Shown here piece after piece: positions 7,698-16,575 of a stretch of 64,000 nt of DNA. The stretch is from Oceanibium sediminis (lineage in GTDB: Bacteria; Pseudomonadota; Alphaproteobacteria; Rhodobacterales; Rhodobacteraceae), in contig NZ_QGNX01000007.1 in the NCBI RefSeq assembly GCF_003265325.1, forward strand, positions 1-64,000. The letters run 5' to 3'. Each line of letters begins with the position of its first letter. The stretch's first letter is position 1. The notes under the pieces were generated by a model. That model saw only the letters and a program-made list of their open reading frames with translations, ran no database searches and was not told the DNA's origin. Position numbers and translations under genes: made by a program.

Positions 7698-8597
7698 CTA
7701 TTTCTGGCGGGAGGCGCGGCTGAGAAGCAGGTCGAGAAAGCTGCGCGCAGATGGGCTTGGCATATGCTCGCGCAGGGTCAGTGCGACGATCTCGCGGCGG
7801 ATCTCGGGCTCGACCAGGGGGCGCAACTCGGTCTCCGTCGGCACGGACAGACGGTGCGAATGCTCCGGCGCGATACAGATGCCGAGGCCCTGGTTCACCA
7901 GCGACAGCATCGTCGTGGAAAAGCTGACCGAGAAGGCGAGCCGGGTGTTGATCTCGTTGTTGTTCAGGACCCTGTCGACGATGGTCTGGATCGGGCTGTC
8001 AGAGGCGAAGCCGACGATGTCCTGCCCTTCCAGGTCGGTCCATTTCAGGACCTTGCGCTTTCGGAATTCATGCTCCTTGTGGAAGAAAACCGCCAGCCTG
8101 TCGGAAAACAGCCGATGCTCACGGATGTTCGCCTCGATCTTGCGGCTGGTGCCGATCCCGATGTCCACCTCGCCGTCGATCAGCAGGTCCCGGATGCGCT
8201 GTTCCGAAACATCGGTGAGAGAGACCTCGACATCGGGATGGGTCCGCTTGAATTCCGCGATCACCTCCGGCACCAGCGTCGAGGCCAGCACGATGGCCGA
8301 GGCGACGGAAACACGGCCCGAGCGCAGGGTCGCAAGGTCGTCCATCGCCTGCACCGCGTCCTCGACCTGCCCCGAGATCCGGCGCGCGAGCGGCAGGAAG
8401 GTTTCCCCCGCGAAGGTCAGCCCGACCATGCGGGTATGACGGTCGAAAAGCACCACGCCAAGCTGGTACTCCAGCTCCTTGATAAGGACGCTGATCGCCG
8501 ACTGTGTGACGCCGATATGTTCGGCCGCAAGGCGGAATTTTCCCAGTTCCGCCACGGCAATGAAGGCGCGGATCTGCTTGAGCGAGATGTTCTTCAT
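7698..8597 (-). CDS. LysR-family transcriptional regulator
   Basis: The 299-residue protein has the LysR winged helix-turn-helix at residues 1-60 (LKQIRAFIAVAELGKFRLAAEH, split at its middle; IGVTQSAISVLIKELE) and a standard effector-binding domain after about residue 90. It is last in line after the BMP transporter genes, with a 39-bp gap, and is followed at once by the puuD promoter. It is the natural candidate for binding the motif shared by the bhcA, puuD and transporter promoters. The inducer would then be a purine breakdown product or glyoxylate-related compound, but nothing in the sequence identifies it. Confidence 0.9.
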   Translation of the reverse strand: MKNISLKQIRAFIAVAELGKFRLAAEHIGVTQSAISVLIKELEYQLGVVLFDRHTRMVGLTFAGETFLPLARRISGQVEDAVQAMDDLATLRSGRVSVASAIVLASTLVPEVIAEFKRTHPDVEVSLTDVSEQRIRDLLIDGEVDIGIGTSRKIEANIREHRLFSDRLAVFFHKEHEFRKRKVLKWTDLEGQDIVGFASDSPIQTIVDRVLNNNEINTRLAFSVSFSTTMLSLVNQGLGICIAPEHSHRLSVPTETELRPLVEPEIRREIVALTLREHMPSPSARSFLDLLLSRASRQK

Positions 8598-8636
8598 TCC
8601 GCCAGCTTTATACAGCCCCCGCGCGGGGGCAAGCGG

Positions 8637-10187
8637 TCAGGCATCCTGAAGCGTGTCGCCATCCACCTTTGCATCGAGCCCGGCCATGAGCCGCCCGAAG
8701 CGCTCGGGGGAATAGTCACCGCTCTGGATCTCGCCCACGATGCGGCCGCTGAACATCACCACGACACGGTTCGACAGTTCCATCAGCTCGTCCAGGTCGC
8801 TCGACAGCAGCAGCACGCCGGCGCCGTCCTCGGCCGATTGCACCAGCCGACCGCGCACATAGGCGGTGGCCGCGAAATCCAGCCCGCGCGAGGGTTCGTG
8901 CGCGACGATCAACTTCGGCCCCGCGGAAAGTTCCCGCGCGATCACGGCTTTCTGCTGGTTGCCCCCCGACAGTGAGCCGATCTTCGTTTCGGGGCCCGGG
9001 GCGCGCACGTCGAATTCGGACATGCAGCCGCGGCAGTATTCCTGGATCTCCCGCTCCCTCAGGATGCCGTAGCGAGAGAATTTCGCCTCGCCCTCGTAGC
9101 CGAGGATCATGTTCTGTGCGAGGTCCAGATCCCCGACCATGGCGCGCTCGTGCCGGTCCTCGGGCACGATGGCCAGGCCGTGCTTTCGCCGCGCGCCGAT
9201 GCTGTGGCGGGTGATGTCTTCCCCGCCGACGACGATCCGCCCTTCCGAGAGCGGGCGCAGGCCAAGCAGCGCGTCGGCCAGTTCGTTCTGCCCGTTCCCC
9301 GCGACGCCGGCGACGCCCAGCACCTCGCCCTGCCGGATCTCAAGCGAGATGTTGTCGAGCGTGCGCACGCCGTCGGTTTCGATGGTCAGCCCGCTCAGCT
9401 CGGCGATCGGGGTCTTGCCGGGCGTGCTGAGCCGCGTGGTCGCGGGAACATAGTCCTGCGCGACCATCATGCGGGCGATGTCGGAAATCGTGCCGTCGCC
9501 CTTGCGCACCTCCGCCACCTTGCGGCCAAGGCGCAGGACGGAGATTTCGTCCGCCAGTTCCAACGCGTGTTCCAGCTTGTGCGTGATGATGACCACCGCG
9601 TAGCCCATGTCGCGAAACTTCACGAGCATCTCCAGCAGGCGGTCGGCCTGCTGGGGCGTCAGCACGGCGGTCGGCTCGTCAAGGATGAGCACTTTCGCAT
9701 CCTCGTAGAGCATTTTCAGGATCTCGACCTGCTGGCGCTGCCCGACGGGCAGCTCATCGACCAATTTTTCGATGGGCAGATCGAATCCGAAGGTTTCCGA
9801 CAGTTCGGCCAGGCGCGCGCGGTGCCCGTTCCAGTCCGGCGCGAAGTCCGTCCACTTCAACGTCGGCATCACGATATTGTCGAGCACCGAATGCGCCCCG
9901 ACCAGCGAGAAGTGCTGGTGGATCATCCCGATCCGGTGGGCGATGGCCTCTCTCGTGTTCCAGTTGGCGGTGACATCCTCACCGCCAACCACGATCCTGC
10001 CGCTGGTCGGCGTCAGCAGGCCGTAAAGGACGTTCATCAGCGTGGACTTGCCCGCGCCGTTTTCGCCCACCAGCGCGTGAATCTCGCCCGCGCGGAGCGT
10101 CACGCTCACGTCATCGAGGGCTGTCAGCGATCCGAAGACCTTCGAGATATTCTCCAACCGGACGATTTCACGCGCTGTCTGGGTCAT
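8637..10187 (-). CDS. ABC transporter ATPase, BMP/nucleoside-purine type (two ATPase domains)
   Basis: A 516-residue double ATPase as found in nucleoside and sugar importers. The first domain has Walker A GENGAGKST at about 42-50, signature LPVGQRQQ near 166 and Walker B LILDEPTAV. The second has the degenerate Walker A GVAGNGQNEL common in this family and signature SLSGGNQQK. With two permeases and a BMP-type binding protein it forms a complete importer resembling nupNOPQ. The likely substrates are purine nucleosides, bases or related ureides, inferred from the partner genes and adjoining puuD operon. It starts 11 bp after the binding-protein gene. Confidence 0.9.
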   Translation of the reverse strand: MTQTAREIVRLENISKVFGSLTALDDVSVTLRAGEIHALVGENGAGKSTLMNVLYGLLTPTSGRIVVGGEDVTANWNTREAIAHRIGMIHQHFSLVGAHSVLDNIVMPTLKWTDFAPDWNGHRARLAELSETFGFDLPIEKLVDELPVGQRQQVEILKMLYEDAKVLILDEPTAVLTPQQADRLLEMLVKFRDMGYAVVIITHKLEHALELADEISVLRLGRKVAEVRKGDGTISDIARMMVAQDYVPATTRLSTPGKTPIAELSGLTIETDGVRTLDNISLEIRQGEVLGVAGVAGNGQNELADALLGLRPLSEGRIVVGGEDITRHSIGARRKHGLAIVPEDRHERAMVGDLDLAQNMILGYEGEAKFSRYGILREREIQEYCRGCMSEFDVRAPGPETKIGSLSGGNQQKAVIARELSAGPKLIVAHEPSRGLDFAATAYVRGRLVQSAEDGAGVLLLSSDLDELMELSNRVVVMFSGRIVGEIQSGDYSPERFGRLMAGLDAKVDGDTLQDA

Positions 10188-10198
10188 TTCTGCTACCG

Positions 10199-11209
10199 TT
10201 ACTTGAAGCTGTGATTGACTTTGGGAACGTCCAGTTCGCCGTTCACATACTGATCCACGTAGTCGGTGATCTTCTGCGCGGTCTCAGCCGAGATCGAGTC
10301 GTTGAACGGCGTCAGGGCGAAGGACTCGGCGCCGAACAGTTCGATCCGGGGCGTCAGGGCACCGCTCTCCACGTCCTGCGCCAGTTGCTCGTACCAGCTC
10401 GGGATGTTCATCAGCACGCTGGTCAGCACCGTTTCGGGCGCATCCTCGGTCCAGTCCGTCGCGTAACCCACGAACTGGGTCTCGGTGCTCTGGACGGCGT
10501 CCAGGATCCCGCGGGTCCCCACGCCGGCGTTGCCTATGACGATGTCCGCGCCCTGCTGGATCTGCAACACGCTGACTTCGCGCGCCCGGGGGATCCCGGT
10601 CCAGTCGCCGCTGAAGGCGGTCAGGACCTCGATGTCCGGGTTCACGATCTTGGAGGACTCGACGATGCCGCTGAACATGTCCTCCAGCGCCTGCACCGGC
10701 ACACCGCCGATGGCGGCGATCTTGTCGGTTTCCGTCGCCAGGCCCGCGACAAGGCCGTTCACCACACCGTAGGCATAGAAGTCCGAGGTGTAGGCCAGCA
10801 CGTTGTCTGACTCCGGCAGCGAGCTGGTGGTGGACATCATCACGAACAACGTGTCCGGGTACTTCGGGGCCACCTCGTTCCAGGCCTTTATGTGACCGCT
10901 GGAAGTGAAGATCACGACGTCGTAGTCGGACTTCGCGTAGTTCTCGGCGGTGTTGGCCAGGCCCGGAAAGGGCACCGCCTCGGCCACGGTGACGTCCCAG
11001 CCGTGGTCATCGATCAGCTTCTGCACGCCTTCGAACTGGCCACGGTCCCAGCCGTTCACCGCTACCGGGTTGGCGACACCGAAGATCACCGCCGCCTTCA
11101 TCTCGGCCAGCGCGGCACCGGCGGTGGCGAACATCAACACCCCCAGCACCGCGCCGGTAACGGCGCCCTTGGTCGGCAAGCCGAGGTTCATTTCCGTCAA
11201 CATATTCAT
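10199..11209 (-). CDS. BMP-family substrate-binding protein of ABC transporter
   Basis: A 336-residue periplasmic protein. A hydrophobic segment at about residues 16-35 (AVLGVLMFATAGAALAE) is the signal peptide; no lipobox cysteine is visible, so it is probably soluble rather than a lipoprotein. The mature part has BMP/PnrA family features such as VNGWDRGQFEGVQKL and DIVIGNAGVGTRGILDA. The family binds nucleosides and related compounds. It lies between the permease and ATPase genes of the same transporter. A shorter start at M6 (MNLGLPTKG) is possible. Confidence 0.87.
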   Translation of the reverse strand: MNMLTEMNLGLPTKGAVTGAVLGVLMFATAGAALAEMKAAVIFGVANPVAVNGWDRGQFEGVQKLIDDHGWDVTVAEAVPFPGLANTAENYAKSDYDVVIFTSSGHIKAWNEVAPKYPDTLFVMMSTTSSLPESDNVLAYTSDFYAYGVVNGLVAGLATETDKIAAIGGVPVQALEDMFSGIVESSKIVNPDIEVLTAFSGDWTGIPRAREVSVLQIQQGADIVIGNAGVGTRGILDAVQSTETQFVGYATDWTEDAPETVLTSVLMNIPSWYEQLAQDVESGALTPRIELFGAESFALTPFNDSISAETAQKITDYVDQYVNGELDVPKVNHSFK

Positions 11210-11260
11210 TGTCTTCTCCCTAGCTATTGGTTTCTTGGTTTGGTTGGTTTTGTCGTTGGC

Positions 11261-12163
11261 TCAGTTCCCTTCGTAGGGTCGCCCGACCTCCCGCGGTGCA
11301 CGGGCCCGTCCGGTCAGCGCCAACACGGCGACCGTCAACACGTAAGGGATCATCAGGTAGAGATGCGGGTTGCCCCCCAGCATCTGGGCGCGGAAGGCCA
11401 CGGACTCGCCGATGCCGAACAGCAGGCAGCCAAACAGGGTCCAGCCCGGATACCAGCGTCCGAAATACACCGCCGCCAGCGCGATGAAGCCACGCCCCGC
11501 GGTAATGTCGTCCGAGAAGCTGCGCACCCAGCCCACGGTGAGCGCCGCGCCGCCAAGCCCGGTCAGCCCGCCCACGATCACCATCGCAACGGTCCGCACG
11601 ACCCGGATGTCGATGCCCGCCGAGCGCGCCGCCTTGACGTCCTGCCCGACAGAGCGCAGCAGCAGCCCCGGCGCGCTGCGGAACAGCAGGTAGGAGGTCA
11701 CCACGCTCAGCACCAGCGTCAGCCAGGTCAAGGGCGGCACCCCGAAGAGGAACGCGAAGAAGGCATTGTCCGCCAGGCTTTCGGGCACGGTAAAGTTCAG
11801 CGGCGGCGTCATCTGGCTGAGATCCCCGGCCGCCAGCCGGAATAGGAAACTCGTCAACCCGATCGCGGCGATGTTGAGTGCGAGCCCCATGACCACCTGA
11901 TCCGTCGGCAACCAGACCACGAGGGCCGCCGTGATAAGCCCGGCGACCATCCCCACGAGGGTTCCGGTCAGCACCCCGGCCCAGGGATCGTCCATGTAGA
12001 CCGCGCCAAGCACGCCGAAGAAGGCGCCCGTCAGCATCACCCCCTCGACCCCGAGGAACAGTACGCCGGCGCGCTCCGCCACCAGCACGCCAAGCGCGAC
12101 CAGCATCAGCGGGGTTCCGGTGCGAAGGGCGGACAGGATGAAATCCGGGTCCAGGAACATCAT
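11261..12163 (-). CDS. ABC transporter permease, BMP/nucleoside type (subunit 2)
   Basis: This 300-residue inner-membrane protein has about eight to nine hydrophobic helices and the branched-chain/simple-sugar permease pattern, with AERAGVLFLGVEGVMLTGAF near residue 28 and DIRVVRTVAMVIVGGLTG near 204. It matches the smaller permease of nucleoside BMP transporters. The start overlaps the preceding permease by 4 bp (ATGA type), so the two are translationally coupled. The binding-protein gene follows after a 51-bp gap. Confidence 0.9.
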   Translation of the reverse strand: MMFLDPDFILSALRTGTPLMLVALGVLVAERAGVLFLGVEGVMLTGAFFGVLGAVYMDDPWAGVLTGTLVGMVAGLITAALVVWLPTDQVVMGLALNIAAIGLTSFLFRLAAGDLSQMTPPLNFTVPESLADNAFFAFLFGVPPLTWLTLVLSVVTSYLLFRSAPGLLLRSVGQDVKAARSAGIDIRVVRTVAMVIVGGLTGLGGAALTVGWVRSFSDDITAGRGFIALAAVYFGRWYPGWTLFGCLLFGIGESVAFRAQMLGGNPHLYLMIPYVLTVAVLALTGRARAPREVGRPYEGN

Positions 12164-13215
12164 TGTCTTTCTCCCCTTCCGATGAGCGTCCGGTAAAGAT
12201 GGGTTGACCGGATCGCGAGATAGAAGATCACGGGAAGCGCCTGCATCATGTAGACGAGAGCGGCGGGCACGCCGGTCATCGCCTGCATGTTGCGCCCGCC
12301 AATTTCCAGACCGGCAAGGAACAGCGCGGCAAACAGCACTCCCACGGGGGTACGGCCCATCAGCGCGGCGAGGATGCCGATGAAGCCCCAGGGCTTGGCC
12401 CAGAGTTCCGCCACCTGGAAGACGACGCCGAGCGCCTGGATCCCCCCGGCGAGCCCCGCGATGGCCCCTGCCCCCAGGACAGCCTTGGCCAGGGTCATGT
12501 TGCTGCGGATCCCGAGCGCATCCGCGGCCGAGCGGTTGCCCCCCACCGCCGCAAGGCGGAAGCCGAAAACCGTGCGCTTCAGGATCCAGGCCAGCGCCAG
12601 GGCGATGACCACGGTCATGAAGACGCCAAGGTGCAGGTCGGTCCCGGGAAGCCGGTACGCCTCGGGGATGAGAACGGATTCAGCGATGAACGACCCCGGC
12701 TCCTTCATGGGGCCGGTCACCATCATCAGCACGAATTCCAGGGCGACGAAGTTCAGCATCACGGTGGTCGTCACCTCGTTGGCGCCGCGATGCGTCTTCA
12801 GCACCAGTGCGGGGGCCATGAGCAGCGATCCCGCCACCGCGGCGAGGATCATCGCGATGGGGATCATGAGCACCGCGGGCAGCGTGATCGTGGTGGTGAT
12901 GAAAACCGCCACCAGCGCGCCGACCTGCAACTGCCCCTGCGCGCCGATATTGAAGAAACCGGCCTGGAAGGGGATCAGGAACGCAAGCCCGCACAGGGCG
13001 ATCGGCGTGGCTTCCCGGATCGTCTCGACGATCGCGGGCCAGCTGCCGAACGCGCCGGAGATCATGGCGCCAAGCACCTCGAAGCCGCCCCGGCCCACGG
13101 TTTCTGCCAGCAGCCCCACCACGAGCATCGTCGCGATCAGCGAAACGCCCAGGCTGGCCAGGTTTGAAACGGTCGCATTGGCGAGCCATCTGTTCGCGGG
13201 GGTCGCTACCTGCAT
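12160..13215 (-). CDS. ABC transporter permease, BMP/nucleoside type (subunit 1)
   Basis: A 351-residue permease with many membrane segments. The conserved cytoplasmic and membrane blocks include GLAFLIPFQAGFFNIGAQGQ near residue 76 and RTVFGFRLAAVGGNRSAADALG near 218 (split in the middle). These are typical of the larger permease in nucleoside-type BMP importers. It is the first gene of the operon, with GGAGA ahead of the ATG. The predicted promoter lies about 270 bp upstream, giving an unusually long leader. Confidence 0.9.
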   Translation of the reverse strand: MQVATPANRWLANATVSNLASLGVSLIATMLVVGLLAETVGRGGFEVLGAMISGAFGSWPAIVETIREATPIALCGLAFLIPFQAGFFNIGAQGQLQVGALVAVFITTTITLPAVLMIPIAMILAAVAGSLLMAPALVLKTHRGANEVTTTVMLNFVALEFVLMMVTGPMKEPGSFIAESVLIPEAYRLPGTDLHLGVFMTVVIALALAWILKRTVFGFRLAAVGGNRSAADALGIRSNMTLAKAVLGAGAIAGLAGGIQALGVVFQVAELWAKPWGFIGILAALMGRTPVGVLFAALFLAGLEIGGRNMQAMTGVPAALVYMMQALPVIFYLAIRSTHLYRTLIGRGERQ

Positions 13216-13487
13216 GGCTGTCTCCGGGATGATCGCTCTCGCACCGTCGTCTGCTCCTCAGATTCGCTTGGTATTTTCAGATATTGTCAGGACAGGACAG
13301 GGATTGGCCGGCAACGCGCCGATGCGCAGAAAACCGGCGGCGGGCCGCAGTTTCAGACGAACCATGCTTGCCACTCCTCCCGTGTTTCATTGCTCAGCGG
13401 CATCAGCCGACAACCCGTCTTTCACAAGTTCCAGGGGCATCCTCACCCGTCCGTCACCGGCACGGGCACCTGTCCTCTGCCCCGTCA

Positions 13488-13540
13488 TTTCAGCAGAAGA
13501 TGCTCTCATTCAACAATCTCAAAGAACGCTACTATTGATC
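13488..13540 (-). promoter_or_regulatory. Predicted promoter of the BMP transporter operon with LysR-type site (copy C)
   Basis: The motif AATCTCAAAGAACGCTACTA continues to GATC, covering 13515-13540. Its left end overlaps a -35 candidate TTGTTG (complement of 13511-13516), with -10 candidate CTGAAA (complement of 13488-13493) at 17-bp spacing. Orientation and position relative to the -35 match the bhcA and puuD copies. The second block TTCGATCAA is not conserved here. The adjoining stretch 13541-13781 contains no gene or structure that I recognise. Confidence 0.52.
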
Positions 13541-13781
13541 TACTTTTGTTATTAGATGCCGGCAACGCCGCACCCTCCCCCGTGCGTTTCCAGGATCGAT
13601 TCAAGGGAGTTTCCAGGGAATGTCAGACCAATTCGGGCGCGGCTCCGCAAGGGCAGTTTGAGCTTTCGCCGTGCCCTGCCGCCCCTTGGCGTGCAGGCCA
13701 AGTGCTTGTGACGCCGACGCAGGGTGGAGCACGCCGCGCGCCGGAAACCCCAGGTTTAAAGACGTCCATCAAACGCGGATG

Positions 13782-15653
13782 TCACGCCCCCGTCGCGCTT
13801 GGTGTGGCGGGCATCGCGTGCGGCGTGATGCGCAGCGCCCGCAGCGCGTTCAGGATCACGGCGACGTCGATCACCTCCTGCAAGAGCGCCCCTTGCACCG
13901 GCGTCAGGTAGCCGTAGGCGGCGGCAATCATGCCGAGCACCGACAGGCCGATCCCCGCGACGACGCTTTCGACGGCGATCCGGCGCGAGGCGCGGGCGAT
14001 CTCGATCCCCGGGCCGAGCCGGTCGACCCGGTCGACCAGAAGCACGACATCCGCCGCCTCGGCCGAGGCGGCGGCCCCGCGCGCGCCCATGGCCACGCCC
14101 ACGTCGGCGGCTGCCAGTGCGGGCGCGTCGTTCACCCCGTCGCCCACCATCATGACCGGCCCGTGCTTGCGCTCGGACAGGACCAGCAAGACTTTCTGGT
14201 CCGGCGTCAGCCCGGCGCGAACCCCGTCAAGGCCGAGCCCCTCGCTGACACGTTCGGCCACGTCCGCACGGTCCCCCGTGGCAAGCAGGATGCGCCCGAT
14301 CCCCTCACGGCGAAGGCCTGCCAGCATCGCGGCGGTGCCCTCGCGCAGCGGATCGGCCATGACCAGGTGGCCCGCCATGCGCCCGTCCACTGCCACCGCG
14401 ACCAGGACCGAGCCGGCAGCCGTGGCGGGATGCGCCCCCGCCTGCCCGCCGACGCGCCCCGCCACGAACCCGTCCCCGCCGACAATGACCTCATGGCCTT
14501 CGACACGGCCGATGACGCCATCACCGGGGATCTCGGAAACCTCGGATGGGACGGGCAGCACAAGGCCCCGCGCCTTGGCGGCGGTCACGATGGCCTGCGC
14601 CACGGGATGCTTGGAGGCCTGGTCGAGCGCTGCGGCAAGGCGCAGGATCTCATCCCCGCCCATGCCGTCGTGGCTGTCGATGGACACGATCCGGGGCCGC
14701 CCGTCCGTCAGCGTGCCCGTCTTGTCGAGGATCAGCGTGCCGATGCGCGCCATCGTCTCAAGCGGGCCCGCGCCCTTGATCAGCACGCCGAAATGCGCGG
14801 CGCGCGACAGGCCCGCCACCAGAGCGACCGGGACCGCCAGGATCAGCGGACAGGGCGTGGCGACGACCAGCACGGCGACGGCGCGGATCGGATCGCCGGT
14901 GAACCACCAGGCCGCGAAGGCGATCGCGACGGTGACCGCCAGGAAGCCCAGCGACCAGCGGTCCGCCAGCCGCGACATCGGCGCCTTGGAGCGCTGCGCC
15001 TCCTCGACCAGCCGCACGATCCCGGCATAGGTGCTTTCCTTCGCAAGGCGGGTCGCGGCAAGGTCGAACGCCTCGCCCGCGTTGGTGGAGCCGCTCATCG
15101 CCTCCGCACCGCGCGACAGGCGCACCGGCAGCGACTCCCCCGTCAGGGCCGAGGTGTCCAGGAAGGCGGTGTCGGACGCCACCGCGCCGTCCACCGGCAC
15201 CACGTCCCCCTGCCGGATCAGCAGCCGGTCGCCGGGCTGGATACGGTCCAGCGGTACGTCTTCCAGGCCGCCGTTGCGATGCCGTGTCGCCATGCGCGGA
15301 ACGCGCGACAGAAGGTCGTGCATCTCGCGCCGGGCGCGGCCCTCGGCGAAGCTTTCAAGGAAGGTGCCGCCGGTATACATCACCGCGACCACCGCCGCCG
15401 CCAGCGTTTCGCCGAACGCCAGCGCCGCGCTCATGGAGAGTGCGGCGACGATGTCCAGCCCCACCTCGCCACGGCCGATGCTGCGCAGGATCTCGACAAG
15501 AAGCGCGGCGAGCGCGGGCACCACCCCCGCGAACCACACGAGCGTCGCGATATCGCCCCTGCCCGCGGCGTAGAGGGCGATCCCCCCGACAAGTCCGGCC
15601 ACGGCCAGCAGAAGGATCACGGTCTTGAGGCGATCGGTGGCGGTCTTTTCCAT
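13782..15653 (-). CDS. P1B-type heavy-metal ATPase with TPC motif
   Basis: A 623-residue metal-exporting P-type ATPase. It has the TGES actuator loop (ALTGESLP), phosphorylation motif DKTGTLTDG, SKHPVAQAI as the HP locus, and MVGDGVNDAPAL. The membrane metal-site motif is TPC (in VVATPCPLILA), not the CPC of copper or SPC of cobalt exporters. TPC-bearing pumps have been linked to iron/nickel, so Fe, Ni or Zn are candidates. A late membrane helix has QEVIDVAVILNALRA. No N-terminal metal-binding domain is present. The ATG at 15653 has GGGGAG nine bases upstream and is preferred to an upstream TTG at 15662. That ribosome site is in a small CCCCT/AGGGG hairpin (15665-15678). Confidence 0.88.
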   Translation of the reverse strand: MEKTATDRLKTVILLLAVAGLVGGIALYAAGRGDIATLVWFAGVVPALAALLVEILRSIGRGEVGLDIVAALSMSAALAFGETLAAAVVAVMYTGGTFLESFAEGRARREMHDLLSRVPRMATRHRNGGLEDVPLDRIQPGDRLLIRQGDVVPVDGAVASDTAFLDTSALTGESLPVRLSRGAEAMSGSTNAGEAFDLAATRLAKESTYAGIVRLVEEAQRSKAPMSRLADRWSLGFLAVTVAIAFAAWWFTGDPIRAVAVLVVATPCPLILAVPVALVAGLSRAAHFGVLIKGAGPLETMARIGTLILDKTGTLTDGRPRIVSIDSHDGMGGDEILRLAAALDQASKHPVAQAIVTAAKARGLVLPVPSEVSEIPGDGVIGRVEGHEVIVGGDGFVAGRVGGQAGAHPATAAGSVLVAVAVDGRMAGHLVMADPLREGTAAMLAGLRREGIGRILLATGDRADVAERVSEGLGLDGVRAGLTPDQKVLLVLSERKHGPVMMVGDGVNDAPALAAADVGVAMGARGAAASAEAADVVLLVDRVDRLGPGIEIARASRRIAVESVVAGIGLSVLGMIAAAYGYLTPVQGALLQEVIDVAVILNALRALRITPHAMPATPSATGA

Positions 15654-15870
15654 GCGGCTCAACTCCCCTTTGCAGGGGTCACCGCCGCTGGCCCTTCGGA
15701 TCGACTTCGCCCGATGCCCACGCCCCTTGCCTTGCGGCCATCATGGCGCAGAAGGACGGGAGCGTCGAGGCCGCGCACCGCGGCAAAATCAACACCTTTG
15801 CCGCTGGCGGCGGGGCCTCGCGCCCCCGAGCGGGGGGACGGAGCCCGTGAGGTGCCGCCGGTGATGAAAT

Positions 15871-15894
15871 GGTCCCGCCGGTCAGGGCGGGACC
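15871..15894 (-). terminator. Hairpin after the cytochrome b gene
   Basis: GGTCCCGCC and GGCGGGACC make a perfect 9-bp stem with a 6-base loop, located 21 bp past the cytochrome b stop. No clear T-run follows, so termination is likely but not certain. The remainder of 15663-15915 shows no convincing gene. Confidence 0.5.
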
Positions 15895-15915
15895 AGGCAT
15901 GGCGGAAGGAGGGGC

Positions 15916-16575
15916 TCAGGCGATATCGCCGGGACCGGGCGCGCGCTTGTCGCCGGTGATCATGGAACGGGCGAGGTTCTCGTCATGCCGGAAAGAGGCG
16001 AGGACGACCCCCCCGACATGCAGCGCCGCGAGCAGCAGCATCAGGTTCGCCAACGTCTCGTGGACCTCCTCCAGCGCTTCCTCGGCGTCGCCGCGCGTGC
16101 CGTGCCCATCGTCGTCGGCCCAGGCCGGGGCCACGATCTGCGGCAGCGCGGGCAGCATCGCCACGCGGTCCGGCTCTTCCAGCAGCCAGCCGGTGAAGGC
16201 GGTGCCCGACAGGGTCACCAGCAGCGCCACGATCATCGCAGCACCCGCCGGGTTGTGGCCGAGGTAGCGCCGCTCGCGTCGACGCACCATGTCGCCGAGG
16301 TAGGCCAGCGTCTCTCGCGGGCCCTTCAGGAACTGGGCAAAGCGCGCATGGCGGCTGCCGACAAGGCCCCAGACCAGCCGGAACGCCACCAGCGCGGCAA
16401 TGGCGTAGCCCGCGATTTCATGCACCGGCTGCACCTCGTCCGCGCTGAGCCAGGCGATTGCGAAGGCGGCGACAAGCCCCCAGTGGAACAGCCGCACCAG
16501 CGGGTCCCAGACGCGAACCTTGGCGCTGGCCCCTGCCCCGGAGAGCCGTGCGTCGGGCGTGGAAGCGTCAGTCAT
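15916..16575 (-). CDS. Cytochrome b561-like membrane protein (cytochrome b/b6 domain)
   Basis: About 219 residues from ATG 16575, which overlaps the PepSY stop by 8 bp. The longer reading frame adds a threonine/methionine-rich stretch that is only the PepSY acidic tail read in another frame. The protein has four hydrophobic helices with histidines for two b haems: LFHWGLV and HEIAGYAI in the first half, HETLANLMLL and ALHVGGVVLASF in the second. This matches the b-type cytochrome that commonly pairs with PepSY or diheme proteins and moves electrons from the quinone pool. The acidic loop before the third pair (DDDGHGTRGDAEEALEE) is variable. Confidence 0.85.
   Translation of the reverse strand: MTDASTPDARLSGAGASAKVRVWDPLVRLFHWGLVAAFAIAWLSADEVQPVHEIAGYAIAALVAFRLVWGLVGSRHARFAQFLKGPRETLAYLGDMVRRRERRYLGHNPAGAAMIVALLVTLSGTAFTGWLLEEPDRVAMLPALPQIVAPAWADDDGHGTRGDAEEALEEVHETLANLMLLLAALHVGGVVLASFRHDENLARSMITGDKRAPGPGDIA

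Noticed and set aside
10199-11209. BMP protein considered as a lipoprotein
   Set aside because: No LxxC lipobox follows the signal peptide, so I did not call lipid attachment.
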